A stretch of DNA of 64,000 nt from Streptomyces sp. Edi4 (GTDB lineage Bacteria; Actinomycetota; Actinomycetes; Streptomycetales; Streptomycetaceae): contig NZ_JBEJGY010000004.1 in assembly GCF_040253615.1 (NCBI RefSeq), forward strand, positions 3,410,001 through 3,474,000, read 5' to 3'. Made by a program: the position numbers and the translations under genes. Below are positions 24,739 through 32,973 of the stretch, one piece after another. The notes under the pieces are model-generated. The model saw only the letters and a list, made by a program, of their open reading frames with translations, searched no databases and was not told the origin of the DNA. Position 1 is the stretch's first letter. Every line of letters begins with the position of its first letter.

Positions 24739-26493
24739 TCAGTCCTTGATTTCGCAGATGGTGGCGCCGGATGAGACCGACGCTCCGACCTGCGCGGCGA
24801 GCCCCTTGACCGTGCCGGCCCGGTGGGCGTTGAGGGGCTGTTCCATCTTCATCGCTTCCAGGACCACCACGAGGTCGCCCTCCTTGACCTCCTGGCCCTC
24901 CTCGACGGCGACCTTGACGATCGTGCCCTGCATGGGAGATGCCAGGGTGTCCCCGGACGCGGCGGAGCCGGCCTTCTTGGCCGCCCGCCGCTTCGGCTTC
25001 GCGCCGCCCGCCGCGGCCGTACGGGCCAGCGTCATACCCAGCGAGGACGGCAGGGAGACCTCGAGGCGCTTGCCGCCGACCTCGACGACGACCGTCTCGC
25101 GTCCCGGCTCCTCATCTCCTCGCGTGTCGGCGGTGGCCGTGAACGCGGGGATGTCGTTGACGAACTCCGTCTCGATCCACCGGGTGTGGATGGTGAAGGG
25201 GTCGGCGGTGAAGGCGGGGTCGGTGACCACCTTGCGGTGGAAGGGGATGGCGGTGGCCATGCCCTCGACCGTGAACTCCGCCAGCGCCCGCGCGGCCCGC
25301 TGCAACGCCTGCTCACGCGTCGCGCCGGTCACGATGAGCTTGGCCAGCAGGGAGTCCCACGCGGGGCCGATGACCGAGCCGGACTCCACGCCCGCGTCCA
25401 GACGCACACCCGGCCCCGAGGGCGGCGCGAACAGCGTCACGGTGCCCGGCGCGGGCAGGAAACCACGGCCCGGGTCCTCGCCGTTGATCCGGAACTCCAA
25501 GGAGTGCCCGCGCATGACCGGGTCGCCGTAGCCCAGTTCCTCACCGTCGGCGATACGGAACATCTCCCGCACCAGGTCGATGCCGGTGACTTCCTCGGTG
25601 ACCGGGTGCTCGACCTGGAGACGGGTGTTGACCTCAAGGAAGGAGATCGTGCCGTCCGCGCCGACCAAAAACTCCACCGTGCCCGCGCCGACGTACCCGG
25701 CCTCGCGCAGGATCGCCTTGGACGCGGCGTACAGCTGCGCGTTCTGCGCCTCGCTCAGAAACGGTGCCGGGGCCTCCTCGACCAGTTTCTGGTGGCGGCG
25801 CTGGAGCGAGCAGTCCCGGGTGGACACGACGACCACGTTGCCATGGGTGTCGGCCAGGCACTGCGTCTCCACGTGCCGGGGCTTGTCGAGGTAGCGCTCC
25901 ACGAAGCACTCCCCCCGCCCGAACGCCGCGACCGCCTCACGCACCGCGGAGTCGTACAGCTCGGGGACCTCCTCCAGGGTGCGGGCGACCTTCAGGCCGC
26001 GTCCGCCACCGCCGAAGGCCGCTTTGATCGCGATGGGCAGGCCGTGTTCGCGGGCGAACGCGACGACCTCGTCCGAGCCCGATACGGGGTCGGGGGTGCC
26101 CGCGACCAGAGGCGCGCCGGCGCGCTGGGCGATGTGACGGGCCGCGACCTTGTCCCCCAGGTCGCGGATGGCCTGCGGGGGCGGGCCGATCCAGGTCAGG
26201 CCCGCGTCCAGGACCGCCTGGGCGAACTCGGCGTTCTCGGAAAGGAATCCGTATCCCGGATGGACCGCGTCGGCCCCCGAGTCGGCCGCGGCCGCGAGCA
26301 CCTTGGCGATGTCGAGATAACTGGCCGCCGGGGTGTCACCGCCCAGGGCGAATGCCTCGTCCGCTGCCCGGACATGCAGAGCGTCCCGGTCCGGATCGGC
26401 GTAAACGGCAACGCTCGCGATCCCGGCATCCCGGCAGGCCCGGGCAACACGGACAGCGATTTCGCCTCGGTTGGCGATGAGCACCTTGCGCAC
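24739..26493 (-). CDS. accA: acyl-CoA carboxylase alpha subunit (biotin carboxylase + BCCP)
   Basis: 584 residues. Biotin carboxylase domain: KVLIANRGEIAVRVARACRD, ATP-grasp loop AAFGGGGRGLKVA, CSLQRRHQKLVEEAPAP and FLEVNTRLQVEHPVTEE. The last 75 residues form the biotin carrier domain with the biotinylated Lys in V-L-E-A-M-K-M-E. GTG start with GGAGAAG upstream. It makes carboxybiotin for the beta subunit at 9.2-10.8 kb. In jadomycin clusters jadJ, the same enzyme, also lies between the JadR1 gene and the core genes. Confidence 0.93.
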   Translation of the reverse strand: MRKVLIANRGEIAVRVARACRDAGIASVAVYADPDRDALHVRAADEAFALGGDTPAASYLDIAKVLAAAADSGADAVHPGYGFLSENAEFAQAVLDAGLTWIGPPPQAIRDLGDKVAARHIAQRAGAPLVAGTPDPVSGSDEVVAFAREHGLPIAIKAAFGGGGRGLKVARTLEEVPELYDSAVREAVAAFGRGECFVERYLDKPRHVETQCLADTHGNVVVVSTRDCSLQRRHQKLVEEAPAPFLSEAQNAQLYAASKAILREAGYVGAGTVEFLVGADGTISFLEVNTRLQVEHPVTEEVTGIDLVREMFRIADGEELGYGDPVMRGHSLEFRINGEDPGRGFLPAPGTVTLFAPPSGPGVRLDAGVESGSVIGPAWDSLLAKLIVTGATREQALQRAARALAEFTVEGMATAIPFHRKVVTDPAFTADPFTIHTRWIETEFVNDIPAFTATADTRGDEEPGRETVVVEVGGKRLEVSLPSSLGMTLARTAAAGGAKPKRRAAKKAGSAASGDTLASPMQGTIVKVAVEEGQEVKEGDLVVVLEAMKMEQPLNAHRAGTVKGLAAQVGASVSSGATICEIKD

Positions 26494-26608
26494 GATAAGT
26501 CACTTCTCCTGAGGGTCGAAACCTGGAGGCATCCTGACCGCGCGGAACTTCAGGGGTCAACGCCACCGGATACAGAGCTTGGTCAACTCGAGCCCGGGGC
26601 GCACCTGT

Positions 26609-27363
26609 TCAGACGTACCGACGCGTCGGCGGCCCGACCTCCTCCTCGGAAGCCATCACCGCCACCATGACCCCACCCGACGGCAGGGCCTGCATCAGCC
26701 GCCCACGGGCCGCCACCAGCCGCGCGGCGCCCCCGAGGGACATCACCCCGGCCGCGTGGGCCGCCGCGATCTCCCCGATGGAGTGCCCGGCCAGCACGTC
26801 CGGACGCACACCCCACGACTCGACCAGACGGAACAGCGCCACTTCGAGCGCGAAGATCGCGGGCTGTGTGCACTCCGTCCGGCCGAGCAGGCTCTCGTCA
26901 TGGCCGAACACCGCGTCCCGCAGGTCGCGCCCGCCGACCGGACCGACTGCCGCGCACACCTCGTCGAAGGCCGGCGCGTAGGACGGAAAGGTCCTGTACA
27001 GCTCGCGCCCCATGCCGGCCCGCTGGGATCCCTGCCCGGTGAACAGGAAGGCCGTACGGCCCTGAAAAACCGACCGGCCTGTTCCCTCCGCCCCCGCGAC
27101 CGACGCGAGGCCCGACGCCAGCTCGTCCCGCCCAGCCGCCACCACAACGGCGCGGTGTTGTTCGTGGCAGGTTGGGGTCGCAGCGAGCGGGCCGGCTCCG
27201 GACCGAACGCCCGTTCCTCGGCGGCCCGTTGACCGGCGCGGGAGCGCAGCGCCTCCAGCCTCGGGGCGGACAGTACGTAGGGAAGCGCGGGAAGCGACGG
27301 ACCAACCGCCTCCTCGCGGGCCCCCGACCCGGGGCGTACCTTCTCCAGTTCGGACCTGAGCAT
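26609..27363 (-). pseudogene. truncated, frameshifted acyltransferase domain of type I PKS
   Basis: Starting at an ATG with GGGGGAG upstream (27363), the product begins as a KS-AT linker (LPALPYVLSAPRLEALRSRA). At 27180/27181 the frame breaks: restoring one G gives ARS-L-ATPT and continues as an acyltransferase in the other frame with TAFLFTGQGSQRAGMGREL and the active site VLAGHSIGEIAAAHAAGVM. The domain then ends abruptly after MVAVMASEEEV, about half the normal length, and loses the catalytic His region and the substrate-specificity motif. It is therefore a remnant of a modular PKS acyltransferase, or the frameshift is a sequencing error in an already truncated gene. Confidence 0.8.
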
Positions 27364-27428
27364 GACTGTTTCTCCCCCCGGGCCCGCGAGGGCGGTCGTG
27401 ATGTGTGACGGTGCGGGCGCTCGGGGCC

Positions 27429-28247
27429 TCACGGGTGTCCGAGGCGGAACCCCACGCCACGGACGGTGATGATCCAGGTGCTCGACCCGAGCTTGTTGCG
27501 CAGGCTGCTGACATGGGTGTCGATGGTGCGCCCCGGACGTGACCAGGAGTCGTCCCAGACCTGGGTCATCACCTGCTTGCGCGAGATGACCGTCTCCGGC
27601 TGGCAGGCGAGCAGATGCAGCAGGTCGAACTCCTTGCGGGTCATCTCGACGGGCTGCCCGTCGAGAAGGACCTCGCGGGTGCCGGCGTCTATGCGCAACG
27701 GGCCGTGCGTGATGACCTGTTCGAGGATCTGCTGCGGTCTGACCCTGCGCATGACGGCCTCCATGCGGGCCACCAGCTCCCGGAAACCGTACGGCTTGAC
27801 CATGTAGTCGTCGGCGCCGGCCTGGAGGCCGAGCACCCGGTCGAGTTCGGAGTTGCGCGCCGTGAGCGCGATGACCGGGGTGTCGGACATGGCACGGATG
27901 CTGCGGCAGACCTCCAGGCCGTCGATGTCGGGCAGATCGAGGTCGAGGACCACCAGATCCGCGCTCCGGTAGGACTGGAGCGCCTTGGCTCCGGTCGCGA
28001 CGCTGTCGGCTTGATAACCCTGGCGGCGCAACCCCTGCACCAACGAATCGGCGGCGCGGGTCTCGCTCTCCACCACGAGTACGGACAGGGACTCACGGCG
28101 CGGGTGGATTCCCGGATCCGCCCGCCCCGTCGGCACGGCGCGCTCCGCCGGGAACAGGGCCGAGGCCACCTGCCGCACCGGGACCTCCCGGAAACCGTGC
28201 GGACGGGACCCCGCGGGCGCGAGTACCTCCGTTGACGACCGAGACAT
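27429..28247 (-). CDS. JadR1/LanI-type atypical OmpR response regulator
   Basis: 272 residues. A 50-residue extension precedes a receiver domain (SLSVLVVESETRAADSLVQG, phospho-acceptor-like Asp in LVVLDLDLPDIDG, Lys in VKPYGF) and a winged-helix domain (LLDGQPVEMTRKEFDLLHLL, RTIDTHVSSLRNKLG). The acidic pair that binds Mg2+ in ordinary receivers (D-D) is E-S here, the hallmark of the atypical cluster activators such as JadR1, which respond to ligands rather than phosphate. No cognate kinase adjoins it. GGGGGAG precedes the ATG, and a perfect ARE palindrome lies 56 bases upstream. Probable pathway-specific activator. Confidence 0.9.
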   Translation of the reverse strand: MSRSSTEVLAPAGSRPHGFREVPVRQVASALFPAERAVPTGRADPGIHPRRESLSVLVVESETRAADSLVQGLRRQGYQADSVATGAKALQSYRSADLVVLDLDLPDIDGLEVCRSIRAMSDTPVIALTARNSELDRVLGLQAGADDYMVKPYGFRELVARMEAVMRRVRPQQILEQVITHGPLRIDAGTREVLLDGQPVEMTRKEFDLLHLLACQPETVISRKQVMTQVWDDSWSRPGRTIDTHVSSLRNKLGSSTWIITVRGVGFRLGHP

Positions 28248-28302
28248 CTGATCTCCCCCATGTCCACGCTGAGCGCGCCTAGCGAGTAGGTGGCCCGAGA
28301 TT

Positions 28303-28324
28303 ACAAACCGGAATGCCGGTTTGT
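28303..28324. promoter_or_regulatory. perfect ARE palindrome before the OmpR regulator
   Basis: ACAAACCGG, spacer AATG, then its exact reverse complement. This is the form of autoregulatory elements bound by ArpA/ScbR/JadR2-type repressors. It lies between the divergent JadR1-like and TetR genes, next to the former. Confidence 0.85.
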
Positions 28325-28523
28325 CAAAGGGTCAACCGAGTGCCGCCGGGCGTCGCACGGCTCTCCATGGAGCGCCTGATCGAAGGCGGAAATCGGCCAC
28401 TCGGGCAAGGCGGGGATGAGCCCTGGGGGCCCCACCTGCGCTGCTCCCGCCCCTGCCGGGGTTGAGCGCCACACAAATCACCCGGGTCACAATCCGGACA
28501 ACTCGGATCTGACGGTGGAAGAA

Positions 28524-28541
28524 ATACCGGGGTGTTGGTTT
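28524..28541. promoter_or_regulatory. imperfect ARE before the TetR regulator
   Basis: On the minus strand AAACCA, six bases, then CGGTAT, in an AT-rich stretch 93 bases upstream of the GTG start at 28634. Spacing of the two half-sites matches the other ARE-like sites here, suggesting autoregulation. Confidence 0.5.
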
Positions 28542-28633
28542 GATATTTACACGCAGCTCGCCCGGGGAGAGCCGCCCAAGCGCCGAGACCGGACACGCCG
28601 GTCCACGGAACAAGACGGCATCGGGAGCCACTT

Positions 28634-29338
28634 GTGACCAAACAGGAGCGGGCCACCCGTACCCGCGCCGCCCTCATCCACTCCGCCGCCAGACTGTTCG
28701 AAGAGCGCGGCTACCTGAAGGCAGGGCTCACCGAGATCAGTGCGGGTGCGGGCGTCAGCCGGGGGGCGCTGACGTTCCATTTCGAGACCAAGGCCGCCGT
28801 GTCCGGCGCGGTGGAGGACGTCGCCATCCGGGCCCTGCGCCGCGCCGCGCGGCAGGCCTCGCAGAGCCAGGACAACTCGCTTCAGGCCATGATCGACATG
28901 TCGCACAGCTTCGCGTACCTGATGAACGACGATGTCGTCGTACGGGCCGGCTACCGGCTCAACTGCAACGCCGACCTGCGTTCCGGGCTCAACCTCCGTC
29001 AGCAGTGGCAGAGTTGCGTCCAGCAGCTGGCCGGTCTCGCCGCGGACGAGGGCTCGCTCAGGCCCGAGGCCAGCCAGGAGGCGCTGGTGACGACCGTGGT
29101 GGCCACCACCACCGGCCTGGAAGTGCTCAGCTGGCGCAACAGCGCGTGGCTCTCGCGCTATTCGCTCACGGGGTTCTGGCGGCAGCTGCTCAGCGCCGTG
29201 GCCACCCCCGGGGCCCAGGCGAGCACCGACCCCAACGGGACCGACGCCGTCCTCGACAAGCTGGCGTCGATCCCCCGCCAGTACGGGCCCACCCCGGCCC
29301 GCAGCGCCCCCGCCGACCCGCACGAGGCAACACTCTGA
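28634..29338 (+). CDS. TetR regulator of the butyrolactone-receptor family (JadR2-like)
   Basis: 234 residues. HTH region: ARLFEERGYLKAGLTEISAG followed by AGVSRGALTFHFETKAA, typical of the ArpA/ScbR family. The ligand domain contains QQWQSCVQQLAGLAADEG, with Trp at the position I take to be the conserved ligand-pocket Trp. GTG start with GGGAG upstream. It is divergent from the JadR1-like gene with ARE sites on both sides of the shared promoter region, the same arrangement as jadR1-jadR2. Expected to repress the activator; it could be a receptor or a pseudo-receptor that senses the antibiotic itself. Confidence 0.85.
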   Translation: MTKQERATRTRAALIHSAARLFEERGYLKAGLTEISAGAGVSRGALTFHFETKAAVSGAVEDVAIRALRRAARQASQSQDNSLQAMIDMSHSFAYLMNDDVVVRAGYRLNCNADLRSGLNLRQQWQSCVQQLAGLAADEGSLRPEASQEALVTTVVATTTGLEVLSWRNSAWLSRYSLTGFWRQLLSAVATPGAQASTDPNGTDAVLDKLASIPRQYGPTPARSAPADPHEATL

Positions 29339-29902
29339 CCGGACCGCCCACCCCCGGCCACGCCCGCGGGGAGGCAACAACCTGGGCTTTGGCGACCGCC
29401 GCACTGACCCACCCGGGTCGACGCCCTGACCGCCCGGGTCGGCGCCCTGACCGCCCGGGTCGGCGCCCTGACCGCCCGGGTCGGCGCCCTGACCGCCCGG
29501 GTCGATGCCCTGGTCGCCCGGGCGACGTCCTGGCCCACCTGAGCGGTGGCCGAACCTCCCGGGCCTGCGCCCTGGCCTACGCGGCCGGTGCCGCCCCTCC
29601 ACGTCTGGGCGCCCGCACCATCAGGGCCGACTCCCCGGCCTACGTGGCCGGCGCCCGCACCTCCCGGGCCGACTCCCCGGCCTACGTGGCCGGCATTCAC
29701 CCCCCGTGGCAGGCGCCGGGCCGTGGCATGGCCCCGGACACGGCCGGAGGTGTCCCACGGGTGGCCACGAAACCAACCGAAGGGTTCAAGCCAGCCCGGC
29801 CACGGGGCCGCACCGGCCCCCTCCCGCATCCCGCCCACCTCCCCACTGACCCCGTCTGCCCCGGTATTCCCCCTGCCCAGGGGTGCGGCTGCACGAAAAC
29901 CC
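29339..29902. other. intergenic region with minisatellites
   Basis: No gene recognised. The first part holds a 21-bp tandem array (listed separately); 29545-29700 contains two longer imperfect repeats built around GGGCCGACTCCCCGGCCTAC. Open frames cross the region on both strands, but they reflect the repeats and the high GC content, with no conserved motif. Confidence 0.6.
29412..29516 (+). repeat. five-copy 21-bp tandem repeat
   Basis: Five nearly identical direct copies of a unit that reads CCCGGGTCGGCGCCCTGACC plus G. The first and last copies differ by one to three bases. A sixth, partial unit follows. Confidence 0.9.
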
Positions 29903-29932
29903 TTGACAAACAGTCCGGCCGGTTTGTTATTT
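29903..29932 (+). promoter_or_regulatory. promoter overlapped by an ARE
   Basis: TTGACA at 29903, then 18 bases, then TTATTT, a plausible -35/-10 pair for the kinase gene at 30029. The spacer is an ARE: ACAAAC, ten bases, CCGGTTTGT... ending at 29927, whose two ends equal those of the perfect site at 28303. A bound repressor would block this promoter. Confidence 0.75.
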
Positions 29933-30028
29933 TCATTGCCGCTTCGAGCCCTGCTTCGGCGGCCACCCGGCAATCCGGCCCGACCGCCGGGCCGCAGCAC
30001 TCCGTCAGCACACGAGTGAGGCTGAACC

Positions 30029-31243
30029 ATGGACACATCCACCCGGCCGGCCGGTCAGCCCGGCCTCGGGCTGCTGGAGGCCGTCGTAGGCCAGGGTTTC
30101 GCCGCCGCCCTCCAGGACGGCCTGAGCCGTACGGCCTCTCCGCACGGCGGCGCCGCACGCGGCACGCGAAGACGCGCGGAGGCCGCGCACCGCCCGGCCG
30201 GTCCGGTCGAGGGCGTCCACTCCGGCCCGCCCCGCGACGGCACCCCCGGAGTTCCGACGCTGCCCGAGGCCGGCGCCATCCTGCGCCGCTTCGAGGAACG
30301 GCTGCTCACCCTGGCCGAGCCGGGCCACGTTCTCGATCCGGACAGTCCGGCCGCGCGCGCCGCCTGTCTGGCGTATGCCCGGCGCGTCCTCGCGGACGCC
30401 CGGGAGATCGCGGGCGGCCGGGCCGTCTCGCCCGCCCCGCTCGGCCCGGGCCTGCCTTCCCTCGCCCCGTCGCTGACCGCGGCCGTCGGCACCCTGCTGA
30501 TCGAATGCGCCGTCCAGCACACCCTCGCGCGCTCCGGTCCGGCGGCGACCGGGTCCCACATGTCCGCGCTCGTCCAGTCGCTCGGGGAGGCCCTTCGGCG
30601 GCACAGCGCGGCATCGGCCGGCACCCCGAGCGCGCACGACGCGGTGTGGCGTGAACGGCGCAGGCTGGCCCAGGAGATGCACGACGAGCTCGGCGCCCAT
30701 CTGTCCCTGGCGCTGCACCACCTCACCATGGAGACGGGCCACGCCAAGGACCCGACCGGGCATCTCACGGTCGTCGCGGCCAGCGTCCGCTCGGCGCTCG
30801 GCCACACCCGCGATCTGATCACCGGTCTGCGCGAGGAGACGGCCGTGCCGCCGTTGCGGGAGGCCGTCGAGGCCTTCGCCGCGCAGGCCGCACCCGGCGG
30901 CGCCCGGGTCACCTTCAGCGCCACGGGCAACGAGAGCCTGGTGCCCGATGCCTGGCGGCGCGAACTCTTCCTCGCCGTACGCGAATGCCTGCGCAATTGC
31001 TTCGCCCACGCACAAGCGCGGACGATCACCGTCACCAGTCGCGTCACGCGTCAATGGACGCACGTCAGCGTCACGGACGACGGGGTCGGCTTCGTGACCA
31101 CCGCGCCCTCGCGCGAGCAGGGGCAGGGGTTGCGGAGCGCCGCGGAGCGGGTCGAGGATCTGGGAGGCCGCTTCACCCTGGTCAGCACCCCGGGGCAGGG
31201 CACGCGCGTTGACCTGCACGTACCTCTGCGTGTACGCCCGTAG
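30029..31243 (+). CDS. cytoplasmic orphan histidine kinase (NarL/HisKA_3 type)
   Basis: 404 residues with no membrane segment. After an Ala/Arg/Gly-rich N-terminal 80 residues comes a helical region, then the dimerisation/phosphoacceptor box RRRLAQEMHDELGAHLSLAL (His in M-H-D-E), and an ATPase domain with ECLRNCFAHAQA (N box), VTDDGVGF and GQGLRSAAERVEDLGG (G boxes). This class usually pairs with a LuxR/NarL-type regulator, but none lies in the window; the JadR1-like protein has an atypical receiver. The ARE-overlapped promoter places it under butyrolactone control. GAGG precedes the ATG. Confidence 0.8.
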   Translation: MDTSTRPAGQPGLGLLEAVVGQGFAAALQDGLSRTASPHGGAARGTRRRAEAAHRPAGPVEGVHSGPPRDGTPGVPTLPEAGAILRRFEERLLTLAEPGHVLDPDSPAARAACLAYARRVLADAREIAGGRAVSPAPLGPGLPSLAPSLTAAVGTLLIECAVQHTLARSGPAATGSHMSALVQSLGEALRRHSAASAGTPSAHDAVWRERRRLAQEMHDELGAHLSLALHHLTMETGHAKDPTGHLTVVAASVRSALGHTRDLITGLREETAVPPLREAVEAFAAQAAPGGARVTFSATGNESLVPDAWRRELFLAVRECLRNCFAHAQARTITVTSRVTRQWTHVSVTDDGVGFVTTAPSREQGQGLRSAAERVEDLGGRFTLVSTPGQGTRVDLHVPLRVRP

Positions 31244-31270
31244 CCGGCGGCCCGGCCCGGCGGGCGCGTC

Positions 31271-32167
31271 CTAGTGCGCGTCCCGGGGCGCGTCCTGGGG
31301 CGCGTCCTGGGGCGCGTCCTGGGGCGCGAACGCGCCGGCGTGGTCCCGTGCCCAGGTCGCGTACGAGGTCGCCGGGCGGCCCGTCAGTCGGTGCACCGTG
31401 TCGTCCACCTCCCGCTTCGCTCCGGCCAGTTGACGCTCGGCACTGTGCAGCAGGGCCTCGACGACGGGGCCGGGATAACGGCTCGCCCAGTGCTCCCTCG
31501 CCCGGTCGGGCCCCAATTCCTCGAATTCGACGGGCCTTCCCAGCACCTCGGCGAGCTGCTTCGTCTGCTGGGCGGCGCTGAGGGCGTCGGGGCCGGTCAG
31601 GGTGTAGGCGCGGCCTTCGTGCCCGGGCTCGGTGAGGGCCACCGCCGCCGCCCGCGCGATGTCGCGGGGATCGACACCGGCGTTGGGGGCGTTACCGTAC
31701 AAGGCCCGGACGACGCCCTCCGCCCGGATCGTCGGCGCCCAGGAGAGAGTGTTGGACATGAAGGACCGGGGACGCAGAAACGTCCAGTCGAGCCCGGAGG
31801 CACGGATGGTGTCCTCCGCGTCGCGCTGCCACGTGGTGATGAAGTCGTCGGCGAGCGGATCACGGACCGCGGCGGCCGAAAGCTTGACCAGATGACGTAC
31901 ACCGGCGGCCCGTGCCGCCGTCACGAACGCGGCGTCGTCCCCGCCGCCGACACGGGTGGTGACGACGAAGGCCGCACGTACGCCGCGCAGGGCACGCACC
32001 AGGGACTCCTGGTCCGCGTAGTCACCCGCGACGACCTCGTCGGACGCGCCGGCGCACGTGACGCGCCGGGGATCGCGGGCCATGACGCGCAGCTGTTCAC
32101 GGCCGGAGAGTTCGCCGACCACCTCGCGACCGACCGTGCCGGTCGCACCTGTTACCAGAATCATCAT
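31271..32167 (-). CDS. NmrA-type reductase in the butyrolactone block
   Basis: 298 residues: ILVTGATGTVGREVVGEL fold, HLVKLSAAAVRDPLADDF, LDWTFLRPRSFMSNTLSW, an NmrA-like atypical SDR. The last 20 residues are APQD repeats made by a 12-bp DNA minisatellite at about 31281-31330 (GGCGCGTCCTGG). Divergent from the receptor gene, with an ARE between them. Reductases of this type adjoin butyrolactone synthase genes (for example ScbB) and reduce the C-6 ketone or the butenolide; this is the favoured, but unproven, role. Confidence 0.7.
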   Translation of the reverse strand: MMILVTGATGTVGREVVGELSGREQLRVMARDPRRVTCAGASDEVVAGDYADQESLVRALRGVRAAFVVTTRVGGGDDAAFVTAARAAGVRHLVKLSAAAVRDPLADDFITTWQRDAEDTIRASGLDWTFLRPRSFMSNTLSWAPTIRAEGVVRALYGNAPNAGVDPRDIARAAAVALTEPGHEGRAYTLTGPDALSAAQQTKQLAEVLGRPVEFEELGPDRAREHWASRYPGPVVEALLHSAERQLAGAKREVDDTVHRLTGRPATSYATWARDHAGAFAPQDAPQDAPQDAPRDAH

Positions 32168-32227
32168 TATTTCCCGTCACTCCGCCCGGTACGGGTACGG
32201 GGCGGTCAAGAACATACCGTTAGCATG

Positions 32228-32249
32228 TAAAATACAGACTGGACGGTTT
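32228..32249. promoter_or_regulatory. ARE between reductase and receptor genes
   Basis: On the minus strand AAACCG, six bases, TCTGTAT-like end (positions 32249 to 32232), nearly the same as the site before the AfsA gene and as the ScbR target I remember from scbA/scbR. A TAAAAT box overlaps it. It should control one or both divergent genes. Confidence 0.75.
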
Positions 32250-32316
32250 CCCTGCGGAGTCAAGGGTGGGCGCTCTGCGGACGTAACAGCAAGCTTCGGG
32301 GGGCAGAGGAGTCGGT

Positions 32317-32973
32317 ATGGCCAAGCAGGACAGGGCGATTCGAACGCGGCAGACGATCATCGCCGCAGCGGCGCGGGTCTTCGAGGAGAACGGGTACCAG
32401 GCCGCGACGATCACCCAGATCCTCAAGGAGGCCGGCGTGACGAAGGGGGCCTTGTACTTCCACTTCAGCTCCAAGGAAGAGCTCGCGCACGGTGTACTCG
32501 CCGAACAGGGACAGGCGTGGAGTCTTCCCGCCCGGCCCAGCAAAGTCCAGGAGTTGGTCGACGCGGTGATGGTGCACGCGCACCGGCTCCAGACCGACCC
32601 CCTGGTCCGCGCCTCCGTCCGGCTGACCCTCGACCCGCACGCGTACGGCCTCGACCGCACCGGCCCCTTCCGGGAGTTCGGCGAGGTCTGCCGGAAGATC
32701 CTCACCGCCGCGAAGGACCAGGGCGAGCTGCTGCCGCACGTGGACATCGCCGAGGCCTCGGACATCCTGGTCGGTTCGTTCGCCGGCGTCCAGGCGATGT
32801 CGGAGACGCTCACCAACTACGCGGACCTCTCCGAGCGCGCCAGGTCCCTGCTGCGCTATCTGCTGCCCGCCGCCGTCGTGCCGTCGGTGCTGGCCGCGCT
32901 CGACTACCCCGTCGACCGGGGCGCGGTGGTCTTCGCGGAGATCCAGGCGTTTGAGGGCGCGGCGGCGGAGTAG
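32317..32973 (+). CDS. gamma-butyrolactone receptor (ScbR/ArpA/JadR3 type)
   Basis: 218 residues, TetR fold. DNA-binding part: ARVFEENGYQAATITQILKE, then AGVTKGALYFHFSSKEELA, highly typical of butyrolactone receptors. The ligand domain has DPLVRASVRLTLDPHAYG and GPFREFGEVCRKILTAAKDQ; Phe stands where I would expect the conserved ligand-pocket Trp, which is present in the other TetR protein of this block. The gene is close to the synthase gene and preceded by its own ARE, so autoregulation is likely. AGAGGAG precedes the ATG. Confidence 0.87.
   Translation: MAKQDRAIRTRQTIIAAAARVFEENGYQAATITQILKEAGVTKGALYFHFSSKEELAHGVLAEQGQAWSLPARPSKVQELVDAVMVHAHRLQTDPLVRASVRLTLDPHAYGLDRTGPFREFGEVCRKILTAAKDQGELLPHVDIAEASDILVGSFAGVQAMSETLTNYADLSERARSLLRYLLPAAVVPSVLAALDYPVDRGAVVFAEIQAFEGAAAE

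Noticed and set aside
29412..29516. CRISPR-like array
   Set aside because: Units are contiguous 21-bp repeats without spacers and no cas genes are present.
29158..30042. A 294-residue minus-strand frame over the minisatellite region
   Set aside because: It consists mainly of translated 21-bp repeats and overlaps a real TetR gene end and a promoter.
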